The notes below the pieces were generated by a model. The model was not told the DNA's origin. It searched no databases and worked only from the letters and a program-made list of their open reading frames with translations. DNA of 37,303 nt, taken from positions 1 to 37,303 of the forward strand of contig JAHBMJ010000918.1 of the NCBI GenBank assembly GCA_018398765.1, read 5' to 3'. Position numbers and translations under genes: made by a program. Source of the stretch: Chromera velia. Lineage: Eukaryota; Sar; Chromeraceae. This document shows positions 18,574-28,769 of the stretch, in pieces (within the stretch, counting starts at the first letter, position 1; each line of letters opens with the position of its first letter).

Positions 18574-19590
18574 TCATTTTTTGAAAACAGAGACACCCAC
18601 ATGATCCGTCCACGACAGGTACTCCACCTTTCCCTCTCTGATCTCCGTTTCGAACAAATCGGTCCGGTCGACCACGAATTTCTTGAAGTCCGGCGCCCCC
18701 GGCCAGATCAAGTTGTCCCCCACAACCACAGCACCCGACTTCAGCAAGTCATTCTCGAGGCAGAACTCAAGGTCAGGCAAGTACAGATGCTTCAGATGGT
18801 CGATGAAAAGGAAATCGATCTTGCGATGCTTTTCCTTCAGCTCGGCCAGCACATCACCAGAGAACGCCATGCGATAGTCGATCAAACTGCGAACTCCTGC
18901 GGTCTCCCATAAGACCGACGCGACTGCACGTGTAGCACTGGACGGATCGATAGAGACTACAGAGACTCTCCACAATTGATCTTCCGGCAGATTCAACCTC
19001 CGCAAAACCCTACCGATGCGAAGAGTCCCGTACCCGATGTAGGTCCCAAACTCCACCAACAGGAACTCCTCTTCCCCGTCGCCCTTTTCCCGAAAGAACT
19101 CTCTCAACTTCCTCTCAAGCACTTCGTCAAGAATCTCGCCTTTCACGTCTCCAACATTCATCATAAACGTCCCAGAGTGCCCCAGCTCGTCGATCGCATC
19201 GATCACCGCGCCTGCCCGTGCCGGGTCCGTCTCTGGTAACTGCGACTTTGCTACTACATTTGGGTGGTGCAAAACGAAGTCCAGAGCCTTCAAGTGAAGA
19301 CTGAAATGGAGCCCCAGGTCAAGAGGGCTCACAACTGGAATGATGCAAAGGCCCATGTGGTACGCGGTCCAGATATGCGTGGAGAAGAAGAAGCAGGCCG
19401 CACTCACAAGGGCGACACAGGATAGGAGGGGCAAAGAGAACAGAGAGGACCCAAGGCCTCGCTCTGGGGACACAGCCCCTGCCGCTTTGGTCTTATCCTT
19501 CACCATGGTAGTAACAGATTCGTGGAGCTTGAGAGCCTTCTTATGGAGCTGGCTCGGCCCTCGCTCTTCCTGCCTGCTCGACCGAGACAC
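18574..19590 (-). CDS. Catechol O-methyltransferase-like, membrane-anchored
   Basis: A 338-residue intronless protein, stop TGA. A hydrophobic segment at about residues 51-70 predicts an N-terminal membrane anchor, as in membrane-bound COMT. The methyltransferase core follows: MNVGDVKGE (144-152), SAM-binding EFGTYIGYGTLRIGR (180-194), the metal/catalytic block FIDHLKHLYLPD (262-273), and GDNLIWPGAPDF (291-302). Asp and Lys of IDHLK and the Asp-Asn pair of GDN match the Mg2+ and catechol-binding residues of animal COMT, so SAM-dependent methylation of a catechol-like substrate is likely. The ~100 residues before the core are longer than in soluble COMT. It is divergent from the desaturase gene at 20039. 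Confidence 0.88.
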   Translation of the reverse strand: MSRSSRQEERGPSQLHKKALKLHESVTTMVKDKTKAAGAVSPERGLGSSLFSLPLLSCVALVSAACFFFSTHIWTAYHMGLCIIPVVSPLDLGLHFSLHLKALDFVLHHPNVVAKSQLPETDPARAGAVIDAIDELGHSGTFMMNVGDVKGEILDEVLERKLREFFREKGDGEEEFLLVEFGTYIGYGTLRIGRVLRRLNLPEDQLWRVSVVSIDPSSATRAVASVLWETAGVRSLIDYRMAFSGDVLAELKEKHRKIDFLFIDHLKHLYLPDLEFCLENDLLKSGAVVVGDNLIWPGAPDFKKFVVDRTDLFETEIREGKVEYLSWTDHVGVSVFKK

Positions 19591-20038
19591 TGCACAGCGT
19601 CCGTCTCCGACTCTTCTACGCCGTCTCCGTCTCTCTCAATCAACGTGGAGTGTCCTTTGTGCCCCAAAGCTTTGAATTCCTCTCAGAAGTACGCAGCTGT
19701 GCGTCATCACAGGCTAGAACCGCTAGAACACCACTCTGACACCCTTGAGGCAGGTCGCCGTGAGACTGGCGGGGTGTTCGGTGACTTCGGAATTCAGCCT
19801 GTACGTGCAGATTGCATGGAGACGCCGACTGCGCGTGCATGCATGGGAGACACGCCGCGGTGATGCATGGCCCCGGAAAGCGAAAAAAAGCTGAAAAAGG
19901 TAGCAACGTCGATCAGAGATCGATTCGAGCGATTGAGGATTTTGGAGTGTCTTGGGGCGCGTTGCAGGAGTTGGTATTGTGACTTGGGCTCATGTGGTAC
20001 CGTACGTGCTGTGAGAGGTCTCATGTAAGCAGGTCAAC
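19591..20038. promoter_or_regulatory. Shared intergenic region of the COMT-like/desaturase pair
   Basis: The ~450 bp between two divergent start codons must hold both promoters. It contains TGCATGCATG near 19837 and no obvious TATA box. Short open frames here are shadows without support. Confidence 0.4.
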
Positions 20039-21052
20039 ATGTGCAAAACGGGAGAACCACTAGAACCCTCAGCCTTGCTGAAGGAGACGGATGAGAAGGA
20101 GACGGGAAAAGAGCCTTTCACTTCCCCGGGCTCAACAGGTGACCCCTGGTTGGAAGTCACGGCGTTTGACGTTTTTGCAAACTGGTTCCTCTTTCCTGGT
20201 CCTGCGTATCTCCTCCCCACAGTAGCGCTTTGCTTCAAACACCCCCCGTCGGCATGGAATATTGTCGGATTCCTCGCTGTTACTTGGCTTCGTGCCGGGG
20301 TGAGTATGTCAATCGCACTGCACCGTTTCTTTGCACACGACGCTTTCCAGTGCAGCAGACCAATGACCTTTATGGTCGCTGTTCTCGCGTGCCTGGCTGG
20401 TCAGAAGGGGCCGCTGTGGTGGGCTGCCATCCACAGACGCCACCATCGGTACAGCGACACGGAACAGGACCCTCACGCAGCGCATGTCAGCGGGCTCCTA
20501 TACGCCTTCACCGGGTGGGCGTATGACCTGCGTGAAATGGAGACAGACCTACAGTATGTGCACAAGGCGCACTGTCTCCCTGAGGTATTCGCAGTCAACA
20601 AGCTCTGGTTCGTTCCTACCATGGTAGAGTGGTCTTTGTGGTACTTCTTTACAGGGATGCAGGGTGTCTTGTATTATGGACTACTGAGCACCCTCGCCGT
20701 GGTGATCGTCACCTTCTGGTTCGGTGTGGACTTTCATTTGGGGGAGCCCCACGGCCGGGGTCCTTGCCGCGCGGCCGACGCAGATTTCAAGAAGACCATC
20801 GCGATTCTCTCGCTTATTTGCGTTCTGGTGGCCGGAGTGCTGAATTTTCTCTCAGGGTCCCTCAAGTTCTCGCTCATCTTTCCTATGCCGCTGATGTATT
20901 TTGCGGTGGGGGAGCACAAACATCGACACCACCACGACCAGCCGCGCTTGGTCAAGCGGCCTGGGTGGGACCCGGCGGCACAGCTGTTCCTTCCAGTGAT
21001 GGCAAGTCTGGGTGTGGTGTCGTGGAGACCAGAGGCGTGGAGCAGGGAGTGA
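20039..21052 (+). CDS. Fatty acid desaturase (acyl-CoA delta-9 type family)
   Basis: A 337-residue intronless membrane protein, stop TGA. Three histidine boxes typical of the membrane di-iron desaturases are present: HRFFAH (95-100), HRRHH (132-136) and, at the usual C-terminal place, GEHKHRHHHD (291-300). Hydrophobic pairs lie at about 52-92, 106-122, 196-231 and 253-290. The layout and length match stearoyl-CoA-type desaturases, which insert a cis double bond into acyl chains in the ER or plastid envelope. The third box departs from the common HNxHH form. No cytochrome b5 fusion or N-terminal transit peptide is evident. ATG 20039 is chosen as the first in frame; the N-terminus is hydrophilic. 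Confidence 0.88.
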   Translation: MCKTGEPLEPSALLKETDEKETGKEPFTSPGSTGDPWLEVTAFDVFANWFLFPGPAYLLPTVALCFKHPPSAWNIVGFLAVTWLRAGVSMSIALHRFFAHDAFQCSRPMTFMVAVLACLAGQKGPLWWAAIHRRHHRYSDTEQDPHAAHVSGLLYAFTGWAYDLREMETDLQYVHKAHCLPEVFAVNKLWFVPTMVEWSLWYFFTGMQGVLYYGLLSTLAVVIVTFWFGVDFHLGEPHGRGPCRAADADFKKTIAILSLICVLVAGVLNFLSGSLKFSLIFPMPLMYFAVGEHKHRHHHDQPRLVKRPGWDPAAQLFLPVMASLGVVSWRPEAWSRE

Positions 21053-21236
21053 GAGGCAGCAGAAAGGAAAAGTACGGGGCGGTGACAGCAAGAAAAAAAA
21101 AATGGGTTGGGGCAGTCAGAGAAAAAGGAAATGTGCGGCGCAGTGACCGGAAAAAAGAAAAAGTGGGTTGGGGCAGTAGGAGGAAGAAAAGAACATTTCG
21201 GGGAATCGTATCTGTCTTTCACGGATTGTCGCGTTC

Positions 21237-21922
21237 ATGTTCATGTACAGTAAAATGGGCAAAATTCATGCAGTCGATCTGTTCATGTTCTTGTTCTTGT
21301 CGAAGTTCTCGATCTCGTTGAAGTTCTTGTTCTTTTTAAAGTTTTTGTTCTTGTCAAAGTTGTTGTTCTCGTTAAAGCTCTTGTTCTTGTTGAAGTTCTT
21401 GTCCTTGTTAAAGTTGTTGTTCTTGTTCATGTACAGTAAAGTGAGAAAAGCGCAGTCTCCATGTTGAGTCATGGAACGGCTTCTCTCCTTGCATGAGTGT
21501 CATGTGCAGTAAATTGAAAGAAGCGCAGCGTGTATGTTCGTTCGCGGGAGGGTCTCTCTCACGCCGTGTCATGTGCATGTTAAGCAAAGTGCGAGAAGCA
21601 CAGTCTCTATGCTTAGGTCAGGCAAGGCTCCTCTCTCTGGGTGTGGGTGTCATGTGCCGTAAATTGAGAAGAGCGCAATTTTTGTGTGCAGTCACGGGAG
21701 GGCTTCTCTCATTGAGTGTCGGGTGCATGTGCAGTAGGGTCGGAGAAGCGAAATTTTTATGTTCACTCACGAAAGGGCTTCTCTCTCCAACTGCACGTGC
21801 ACGTGCATGCAGCCTGAGGCGCAAAGCCACCTCTTTTTTCAGAGCGGCTGCTGTGTAGTGGGAATTGGTCGATGCGTCGAGCTGGCTGTTGAGTCACTGG
21901 AAGACAGCAAGAACATCGATCC

Positions 21923-21957
<35 letters not shown>

Positions 21958-22190
21958 GCTCTCTCTCTCTTTGAGTATCTGCTGTACGATGTCAATCGTG
22001 CAGCGGGTGCTCGCAGTTGTTTAATAAAGTGGTTTCCAAAATTTGGCGTTTTACCAGCAGTTTCCGAGCAGCGATTCGATTGTGACTGAGCCCGTGAGCA
22101 TTGTAGCATAATTGTTGTAGTGCAGTGCCGGTCAGCTGTGACGCTGTATGCTGTAAGTGTCCAGGCAGCACCGAAGTGTAACTTCAAGTG
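21237..22190. repeat. Dispersed repeat, copy A (downstream of desaturase)
   Basis: Tandem ~75-bp units of the form GTCATGTGCAGTAAA...GAGAAGCGCA...GGGAGGGCTTCTCTC (about 21430-21790) are followed by a unique-looking tail shared with 35.9-36.5 kb: GCAAAGCCACCTCTTTTTTC, TATCTGCTGTACG, GTGCAGCGGGTG and GTAGTGCAGTGCC. The 5' part has an 18-bp-scale GTTGAAGTTCTTGTTC minisatellite (21280-21430) absent from copy B. A TC run sits at 21920-21972. Short open frames here are repeat translations. Confidence 0.75.
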
Positions 22191-22858
22191 TTGCGTGCCT
22201 GGAACGACCTTGCGTGCAGTTTGGGGCCAACTGGGGCGGCACCAAGCAGTAGATGCATGAAACAGCAGTGTGGCGATGAGAGAGATTGAGATGCATCAGG
22301 TCTAATCGACCTAGTGATCGACACACTAGTCGACACAGTGTCACTGTGCATGTCAAGGCATAGACTAGAGTGAAAGTGGAAAGGCCATGCGTCGAAACGG
22401 TCGAAAGTTAGACTCGAAACTCGTGATTTGTCCTAGGATTTGTCACTAGCCGAGGTTAGAGTATTCTAAGACAATTAATTTGGTGTTAATTTACATTTTT
22501 AAAAACTTTAAAACTCTAAGGCCCCACATATTTTTTGCTAGCCCCTAGCTTTAAGCACCTTTCCAGGGTCTTAGCTTTAATTTAGCCTTTGAACATTACA
22601 GCTAGCGCCGCCATCGATCACTGCTAGCATTACAGAGACCGTGACTTCAATGAAGGCTAAGGTCACTGTAGTATAAAGTCAAGTAAAAATTACTGTTAAA
22701 TTCAAAAATAGTAAAAATTCAAGAATAAAATTAATTTGAGAAGATCATAGTAACTAGAATTCTAAAAAAGTTATTTTGATAAAGCGTACTAAAACTGAAT
22801 GTTACTAATATTATGTTGAATTGGAAGCGACTTCTAGAAGAGAAAAGGAAACTACTAA
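22191..22858. other. AT-rich spacer, no gene seen
   Basis: No frame with coding character and no RNA motif. The sequence is AT-rich after about 22430. Confidence 0.5.
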
Positions 22859-22959
22859 TTGTTTTTCGATCTATTAATTAATGATCGACTTAATTCATGC
22901 ACTCAAGAAGGTATCATATTTCTCTTCATCTATTTCTCGGACCAGTTCTCGGATCGATC

Positions 22960-23240
22960 GAAGACCAGACAGAAGACCACATCGCCGTATAGATTCCTTT
23001 CTTGCACAGAAGACTACATCTCTCTCACCGCCGACAGTGACTTTTTAAATTCTCACACAGCAGATAGACTGCATCTGTCTATATCTCTCTCAATCTCTCG
23101 CTCAATCCACTACTTCGGACAGCAAACTACATCTCTCTCAGTCTACTTCAGACAGCAACTACATCTCTCTCAATCGGATTCTTACAGACAGAAGACTGCA
23201 TCTCCACTTCTAATTTCATTGCTTGCACAAAAGCATACTG
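22960..23240. repeat. Degenerate CATCTCTCTC-type repeats
   Basis: Imperfect units of about 35-45 bp with the words CAGACAG, AGACTACATC or AACTACATC, and TCTCTCTCAATC recur five to six times. The overlapping 154-residue frame (22859-23323) is largely made of this repeat and is not supported as a gene. Confidence 0.6.
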
Positions 23241-23549
23241 TACATCTGTACATCTTTACATCGGGGGCCTGCAGAAAACACTTGGACCCCGCTCAAGAAA
23301 GACACAGAGAGTCAACCGTGTAAGCCTGCGAACTTCTCTCAAGGGCATGCAGCACCCGCACCCGCCTCCCTCCTCATCTGAAGGGCCAAAAATTCGCTCC
23401 CCGCCAGGACAGACAGACAGACAGGCAGACATCTAAAATCTCCCGCATCGATCTATCACCTGAGAAGGCGGGTGGGTGCCGAAACCGTCGGGTTCGCCCT
23501 CTCCGTCGCTCGACCAAAGGAAAGAGGGGCAATGACTACAAGAACTGCT

Positions 23550-23551
<2 letters not shown>

Positions 23552-23608
<57 letters not shown>

Positions 23609-23635
23609 GTGCGTGAGAGAGAGAAAGGGAGGGAT
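23552..23635. repeat. TG then GA microsatellite
   Basis: A TG run (about 23552-23572) passes directly into a GA run (to about 23630). It lies downstream of the START-domain gene. Confidence 0.9.
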
Positions 23636-23715
23636 ATCAGCGACATCATCAAGGGTCCAGCACTTTCTCCTTCAATGAAGGGAGGGAAAAAGGGAGGGGG
23701 GGGGAGAAGGAATCT

Positions 23716-24720
23716 TTAGGGTTGAATGTGGTACTTTCTGCGCACAGCCTCCGTCTCCGTGCGAACGTCCTCTGCCAGCGGTTTCAGGGATGCCACGAGA
23801 TCCCATGGCCTGAGGGGGTTCACCCTCACGCCCTCTTTGTACATCAGCGCCTTGATCTTTCCAAGAGACGAGGGCTGCTCTGTGAGGAAGGGCGCCCTGT
23901 CCATCACTTTCTTCGGCAGTTTCACCTTCATATCTGCAACCATCAGCGTGGTTACCTCCATGCTTCCATCCTCCAGGTGTCGGAACACATAGCCTGCAGT
24001 CGCCACGTGCATTCTGACTGCACGCTTCCCTGTGGAGGGCGCCTGGGGCTCTGGCCATGCGTCGAAAGAAGTGGCTGCATGCGCGACCGTCCTCTCATCA
24101 ACAACCTGCAGAAACAAACCAATAAATATTGATTCCCCAACCATGACTGGCTAATATGTATTCTGGTCAATTTGTCAACAAAAAAAGGGCGGAGATATGT
24201 GCGACCGCCCTCCGGTCACCCCCTGTACCTGGTATCATTCTCTACCGAATCCTGGGCAAGAACCCCAATCCTGTTCGACTTCGCAGTCATATCGATTTCT
24301 AGAGCTGCCGGCCAGGCATTCACGATCTTCCCCCCCCCNNNNNNNNNNNNNNNNNNNNNNNNNNNNNNNNNNNNNNNNNNNNNNNNNNNNNNNNNNNNNN
24401 NNNNNNNNNNNNNNNNNNNNNNNNNNNNNNNNNNNNNNNNNNNNNNNNNNNNNNNNNNNNNNNNNNNNNNNNNNNNNNNNNNNNNNNNNNNNNNNNNNNN
24501 NNNNNNNNNNNNNNNNNNNNNNNNNNNNNNNNNNNNNNNNNNNNNNNNNNNNNNNNNNNNNNNNNNNNNNNNNNNNNNNNNNNNNNNNNNNNNNNNNNNN
24601 NNNNNNNNNNNNNNNNNNNNNNNNNNNNNNNNNNNNNNNNNNNNAAAGAAAGAAAGAAAGAAAGAAAGAAAGAACGAAAAGAAAGAAAGAAAGAAAAGAA
24701 AGAAAGAAAAGAAAGAAAAG

Positions 24721-24779
<59 letters not shown>

Positions 24780-24838
24780 AAGAAAGAAAGAAAGAAAAAG
24801 AGAAAGAGAAAGAGAAAGAGAGAGAGAGAGCGAGAGAG

Positions 24839-24873
<35 letters not shown>

Positions 24874-24895
24874 ACGAAAAGAAAGAAAGAAAGAA

Positions 24896-24940
<45 letters not shown>

Positions 24941-26910
24941 TTCGAATTTTCACAGCATGATATGCACGCTGTTCAACGTTGCCGAGGTACTGATTTTGAC
25001 TACAGGTACATAAGCCGATCACCCTGATGCATTTGCCGGACATGGATCGTGGCTACATGACAGACACATTGACGGACCCTCGCTGAGCATGTGGTCGTAT
25101 TTCCTGGCGTTCTCCCACTTGTGAATAAAATCTGCACGCGGAGATCCATGCAGCATCGAGAAGGCAGAAGCATGGTCAGGCAGCAGGAATGTATTCATTT
25201 GAAGTTCGATGAATATTCAACACAACGGTTGCAAAGAGAGGGCAGAAGGAATGCACTCAAATCCGGGTAGACAGAGAGGTAGAGAGAGAGGGGGGGGCTG
25301 GGGAGGGAGTAAAGGGTAAGCATGAGGAGGTGAGATACCGGAAGGAAGGAGGGGAAGACGGGTGAAAGTGACAGAGAACAAGAAGAGCACGAGGGGGGCA
25401 GAGGGACCTTCTCTTTTCTTCCCCCTCCATTAATTCCTCCTCTCGTTTGCTCTTTCTTCTTCGCCCTCTGCTTCTCTTTCTTTCCTTTCCTCCTGTTCGT
25501 CCCTTGCTTCTTCTTCTTCTTCTTCTTCTTCTCGTCTTCATGTCGAGTCGGCGCATCACAAAACCAGTCGAAGCAACACCTCCTATCTGGATGGAAACGG
25601 AAAGCTTGAAGGACAGTTGAGTGCCCACGCATGTCGAGATAACGCGTCTAAACATCGGGTTTGACTGGCTGACAGACTGACTGACCAATGAAGTCGAACG
25701 CGTTGAATTTGGTGCCGAAGTTCAGTCTTCCCCTACAGACGAAGTAGTGGTCATCCCCGGTAGGCTTCATCTCGCACTGCATGCAGGCGGGGGGGNGTTA
25801 GAGTACCCAAGCGCCGTTTAGTTGGGAAGGCGCGCGTCTTTGTACAGAGACCCTGGGAGCTCATGCACCAAACGAACGATCGGGGCGAGCTAGCTAGATC
25901 CAGGTAGAGGAAGAGGGGGGATGCCGCTAACCAACAAGGAAGAGGAAGAGATGAAGAAACAGGCAGAGAAATGAGAAGCAGATGAGAGCTGTATGGACTG
26001 CCTGCAAACAGACAAACGAACTGACTGCCTGTCTGTCTGACTGACCGTGACGCCTTTATGTGTCCCGTTGGATACCCATCCCTCCGTCTCTGTGGCCAGC
26101 TTCATGATCCTCTGCACTGCGCCCTTGCCCTGCGTAGACCCGAGACGAAAACGGAGGGAGAAGGGAAGAAAATGGAAAAGACAGGTATGAGAGCATCCAG
26201 TTCTCTGAGGAAGAGATTACTGTAGAACTTCAACGAAAGAGAACCGAGAAAGGATTTAGGCGATGCCCTTGGCCATGCGAAAGGGGAGACGAGACGAGAC
26301 GGCATTTCGAAGGAGACACAGCTAGACTGCTTGAGAGAGAGACGCAGCGAAGGAGCAGTGGGAAGCGGGGCACCTATTAATGACTGACGTTGCTCTCAGC
26401 TAGTTCGCGCAGCTGTCTCACGGAGTAGCCTCTGGGGAGAGGCACATCGCTCATGATGTAGGCATCCGGGTCCGTATGAGGCCTGACTCTCTGCTCAGCT
26501 TTCATCTGCGTTGCTCTCTCTGGCCCCTCCCACAACTGCTCTCCCTGGGCGACGGGAGTGAGGTTGGGAACTTGGGGGGACTCTTGGGAGCCGAGAGTGC
26601 TGCCGGCTGACTCGTGGTCGCTCTCATCGACCGCGACAGTGCACACGGAGACGGGGGCAGAAGCTGTGTCTTTGATCTTGATCATGGCTGTGCGGGTTAC
26701 TGGAGTCACAGGCACTCTGCGAGAGATTTCGTGTAGCTTTCTTTGGGCAGATGACCGAAGAGATTCCAGAACTGAATCAAGTCCTTTTGGTTCGTCAGAG
26801 ATTGAGAGAAGGGGTGGCTGATCGAGGAGACAGCAGGATCGAATGCATGAGCCCGCGTGCAATCGCGTGCATGGACGAGACGAGACGCGCCGCGCCGATA
26901 TCGGACGCAT
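23716..26910 (-). CDS. START-domain lipid-binding protein, six exons
   Basis: Exons on the minus strand: 26910-26389, 26129-26046, 25776-25686, 25131-25078, one ending at 24246 whose start is in the gap, and 24105-23716 (TAA). Phases agree wherever both sides are visible. Exon 1 (start ATG uncertain) is a Ser/Pro-rich leader of ~174 residues. The START fold follows: TETEGWVSNGTHKGVT, then DHYFVCRGRLNFG, then WENARKYDHMLSEG, then KSNRIGVLAQDS joined to VVDERTVAHAATSF, then AGYVFRHLEDGSMEVTTLM and KLPKKVMDR. These correspond in order to the N-terminal strands, the R-x-WD-like segment, the RDFV-like segment, the AATS strand and the terminal helix. START proteins carry a lipid or sterol in a hydrophobic pocket. 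It is head-to-head with the Patched-like gene. Confidence 0.75.
24339..24644. other. Assembly gap (Ns)
   Basis: 306 Ns between a C-run and a GAAA microsatellite. The gap removes the 5' part of exon 5 of the START gene and its acceptor. Frames translated across the Ns are meaningless. Confidence 0.99.
24645..24939. repeat. GAAA/GA microsatellite
   Basis: About 295 bp of AAAG/GAAA with GA and AACG interruptions, arranged as two similar blocks. It lies in intron 4 of the START gene and probably caused the neighbouring gap. Confidence 0.95.
25195..25640. repeat. Low-complexity purine/pyrimidine stretch in a START-gene intron
   Basis: GA-rich then CTTCTT-rich sequence between exons 3 and 4. The two minus-strand open frames over it are Lys/Arg/Ser/Pro low-complexity artefacts. 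Confidence 0.6.
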
Positions 26911-27244
26911 GAGCTGTATAGTGTGATGTAGTGTGCCTCTGCAACTAATGGAGGCAAAGCCGCTTGTCAGCACAGCAAGGTCAAGCGTTTCTGTCTCTTC
27001 TCAACAGACAAGCCTGCTTGGATTGACTAAGCGTGGTTGCTGGAAGCTCAAGACAGAGGGATTGAGAGGGAGGTTGTCCGAGACGGCGATTTCAGTCTGC
27101 TTTCCTTCCCGTCTCCTTCCCAGATCTCTACCTTCTCTGTCTAAGGAGAGAGCGGGAAGCCAAGAAGAGGAGAACTGCACTTCCGTGTCAAGAGAACTAA
27201 AGGAAACAGTATCAGCTGTTGTCGTTTCATTGAGAGAGAGCAAG
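26911..27244. promoter_or_regulatory. Shared intergenic region of the START/Patched pair
   Basis: About 335 bp separates the divergent start codons. It must contain both promoters and 5' UTRs and could allow co-regulation. An open plus frame (26933 onward) joins the Patched start in phase but the ATG at 27245 is preferred (sequence AGCAAGATGAG). No TATA box is recognised. Confidence 0.45.
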
Positions 27245-28649
27245 ATGAGTGCAGCGGAGCAAGATGGGTGCAAAGAAGAGGGAAAGTGCCATGGAGGAGT
27301 TCGTCAATCCGTCAGCAGAGCCCTAAGTTCAGCCTTTGAGGGCCTCGCAAAGGTCGCATACGATTACCCACTCCCTGTAAGTGCATGCACGTTCCCTCTA
27401 TGTCTAAAAGCCGTCAGGAGGCGCTCTGTGTGTTGGTGGTGGTGGACTGTATGTGCGCGTGCGTGTGTGTGGGAGGAGGCGTGGTCTGTAGAAGGCTGTG
27501 GATGTGGGTGTGGCTGTCGGTGAGTGGTGTATGTCCGTGTGTGTGAGAGCCTCACTCTTTCTCATAAGAAACTGCTTTTTGATTCGTGTTTGTCACCTCT
27601 GGAAACGACACCAACCCGTTTAGTACTCAGTCTTTCACGTTTGATTCTGTATCAAGCCTTGGAACACACATGCAGCATGAGAACATGCAGGCAGATCTTT
27701 CCCCCTCATGCTGACAAAGGTGGTGGTTTCGGCTTGTCTTTGCAACTCATTGGGAGGGTCAGGAGGGGCAACGTATCTCAGATGCTGCTTTGTGTTTGAT
27801 GGCTGAAGAAAAACGGACTTTGTTTGATAGGCTTATTGAGGCGACAATCTTCTGAAAAGGGATCGCGTTTTGCGCGACTGACTGAGGCCACGCCTTTTCC
27901 TCTTTCCGCCTCTCGCCTTCCGTTTCCTGAATTCTGCCTCTGCTCTTTGTTCATGCAGCTGATCGTGTGGTCCTTCGTCATCTCTGCGGGTCTGGCTCCC
28001 GGGCTCCTCTTTGCGGGGAGACCCTATCGGTGGGAGGATTCCTACGGGTCGACCAGCGGAAGGGCCAGAGAGGTGGGTGGGTCATGTGAACAGCCTCCGC
28101 AAGCAAAAAGGAAAAGAACACTCACTCGCTGGAGCAAACGGAAGGACGCAGGGCGTTAATAGACGAGAAGGATAGATGAGGCCTTCAGCGAAACCGGGAG
28201 AGAAGTACAGCGGGTGGGCATCAAGGGGGGGCACTCACTGATCGGGAGACGATCCTGAGCTCACGTGTCTCTGTCTGTGCTTCTCCGTAGTTCTTGATTC
28301 TGCTCCTCTCACCAGTGCTTCCACCAGTACTGAGTCAAGTAGTGTAGCCTCAATTATTTGGAAGGAAGGAAGAAAGGAAGGAATTCTTGAGTTTCTGTCC
28401 AGATGGAATCAACCGTCTTTGCTTGGCTGGCTGGCTGGCTGCTTGCAGGATTTGCGATCGCACCGCAGGGTCTTCCACGAGTACGGGTCCTGGTTCAACG
28501 TTATCGTCTCTTCTAGAGGAGGAGCGAATCTTTTGGACACAAAGGCACGCCAGCTCTCCCTCTTCGTTTCCCTCACCCTCTCTCCCTCTGTGTCAGTGTG
28601 TCTGTCTGTCTGTCCCTCTTTCTCTTTCTCTTTCTGTTTCTCTTTCTCT

Positions 28650-28694
<45 letters not shown>

Positions 28695-28698
28695 TCGC

Positions 28699-28769
<71 letters not shown>

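Noticed and set aside
18454-19863. Plus-strand frames of 64-152 residues
   Set aside because: Antisense shadows of the COMT-like gene.
22859-23323. 154-residue plus-strand frame
   Set aside because: Mostly degenerate CATCTCTCTC repeat with no recognisable domain.
23722-24132. Plus-strand frames of 88-136 residues
   Set aside because: Shadow of START-gene exon 6 on the opposite strand.
24172-25043. Open frames of 260-276 residues spanning the gap
   Set aside because: They consist of unknown residues across Ns and of GAAA repeat translation (Lys/Glu/Arg or Phe/Leu/Ser).
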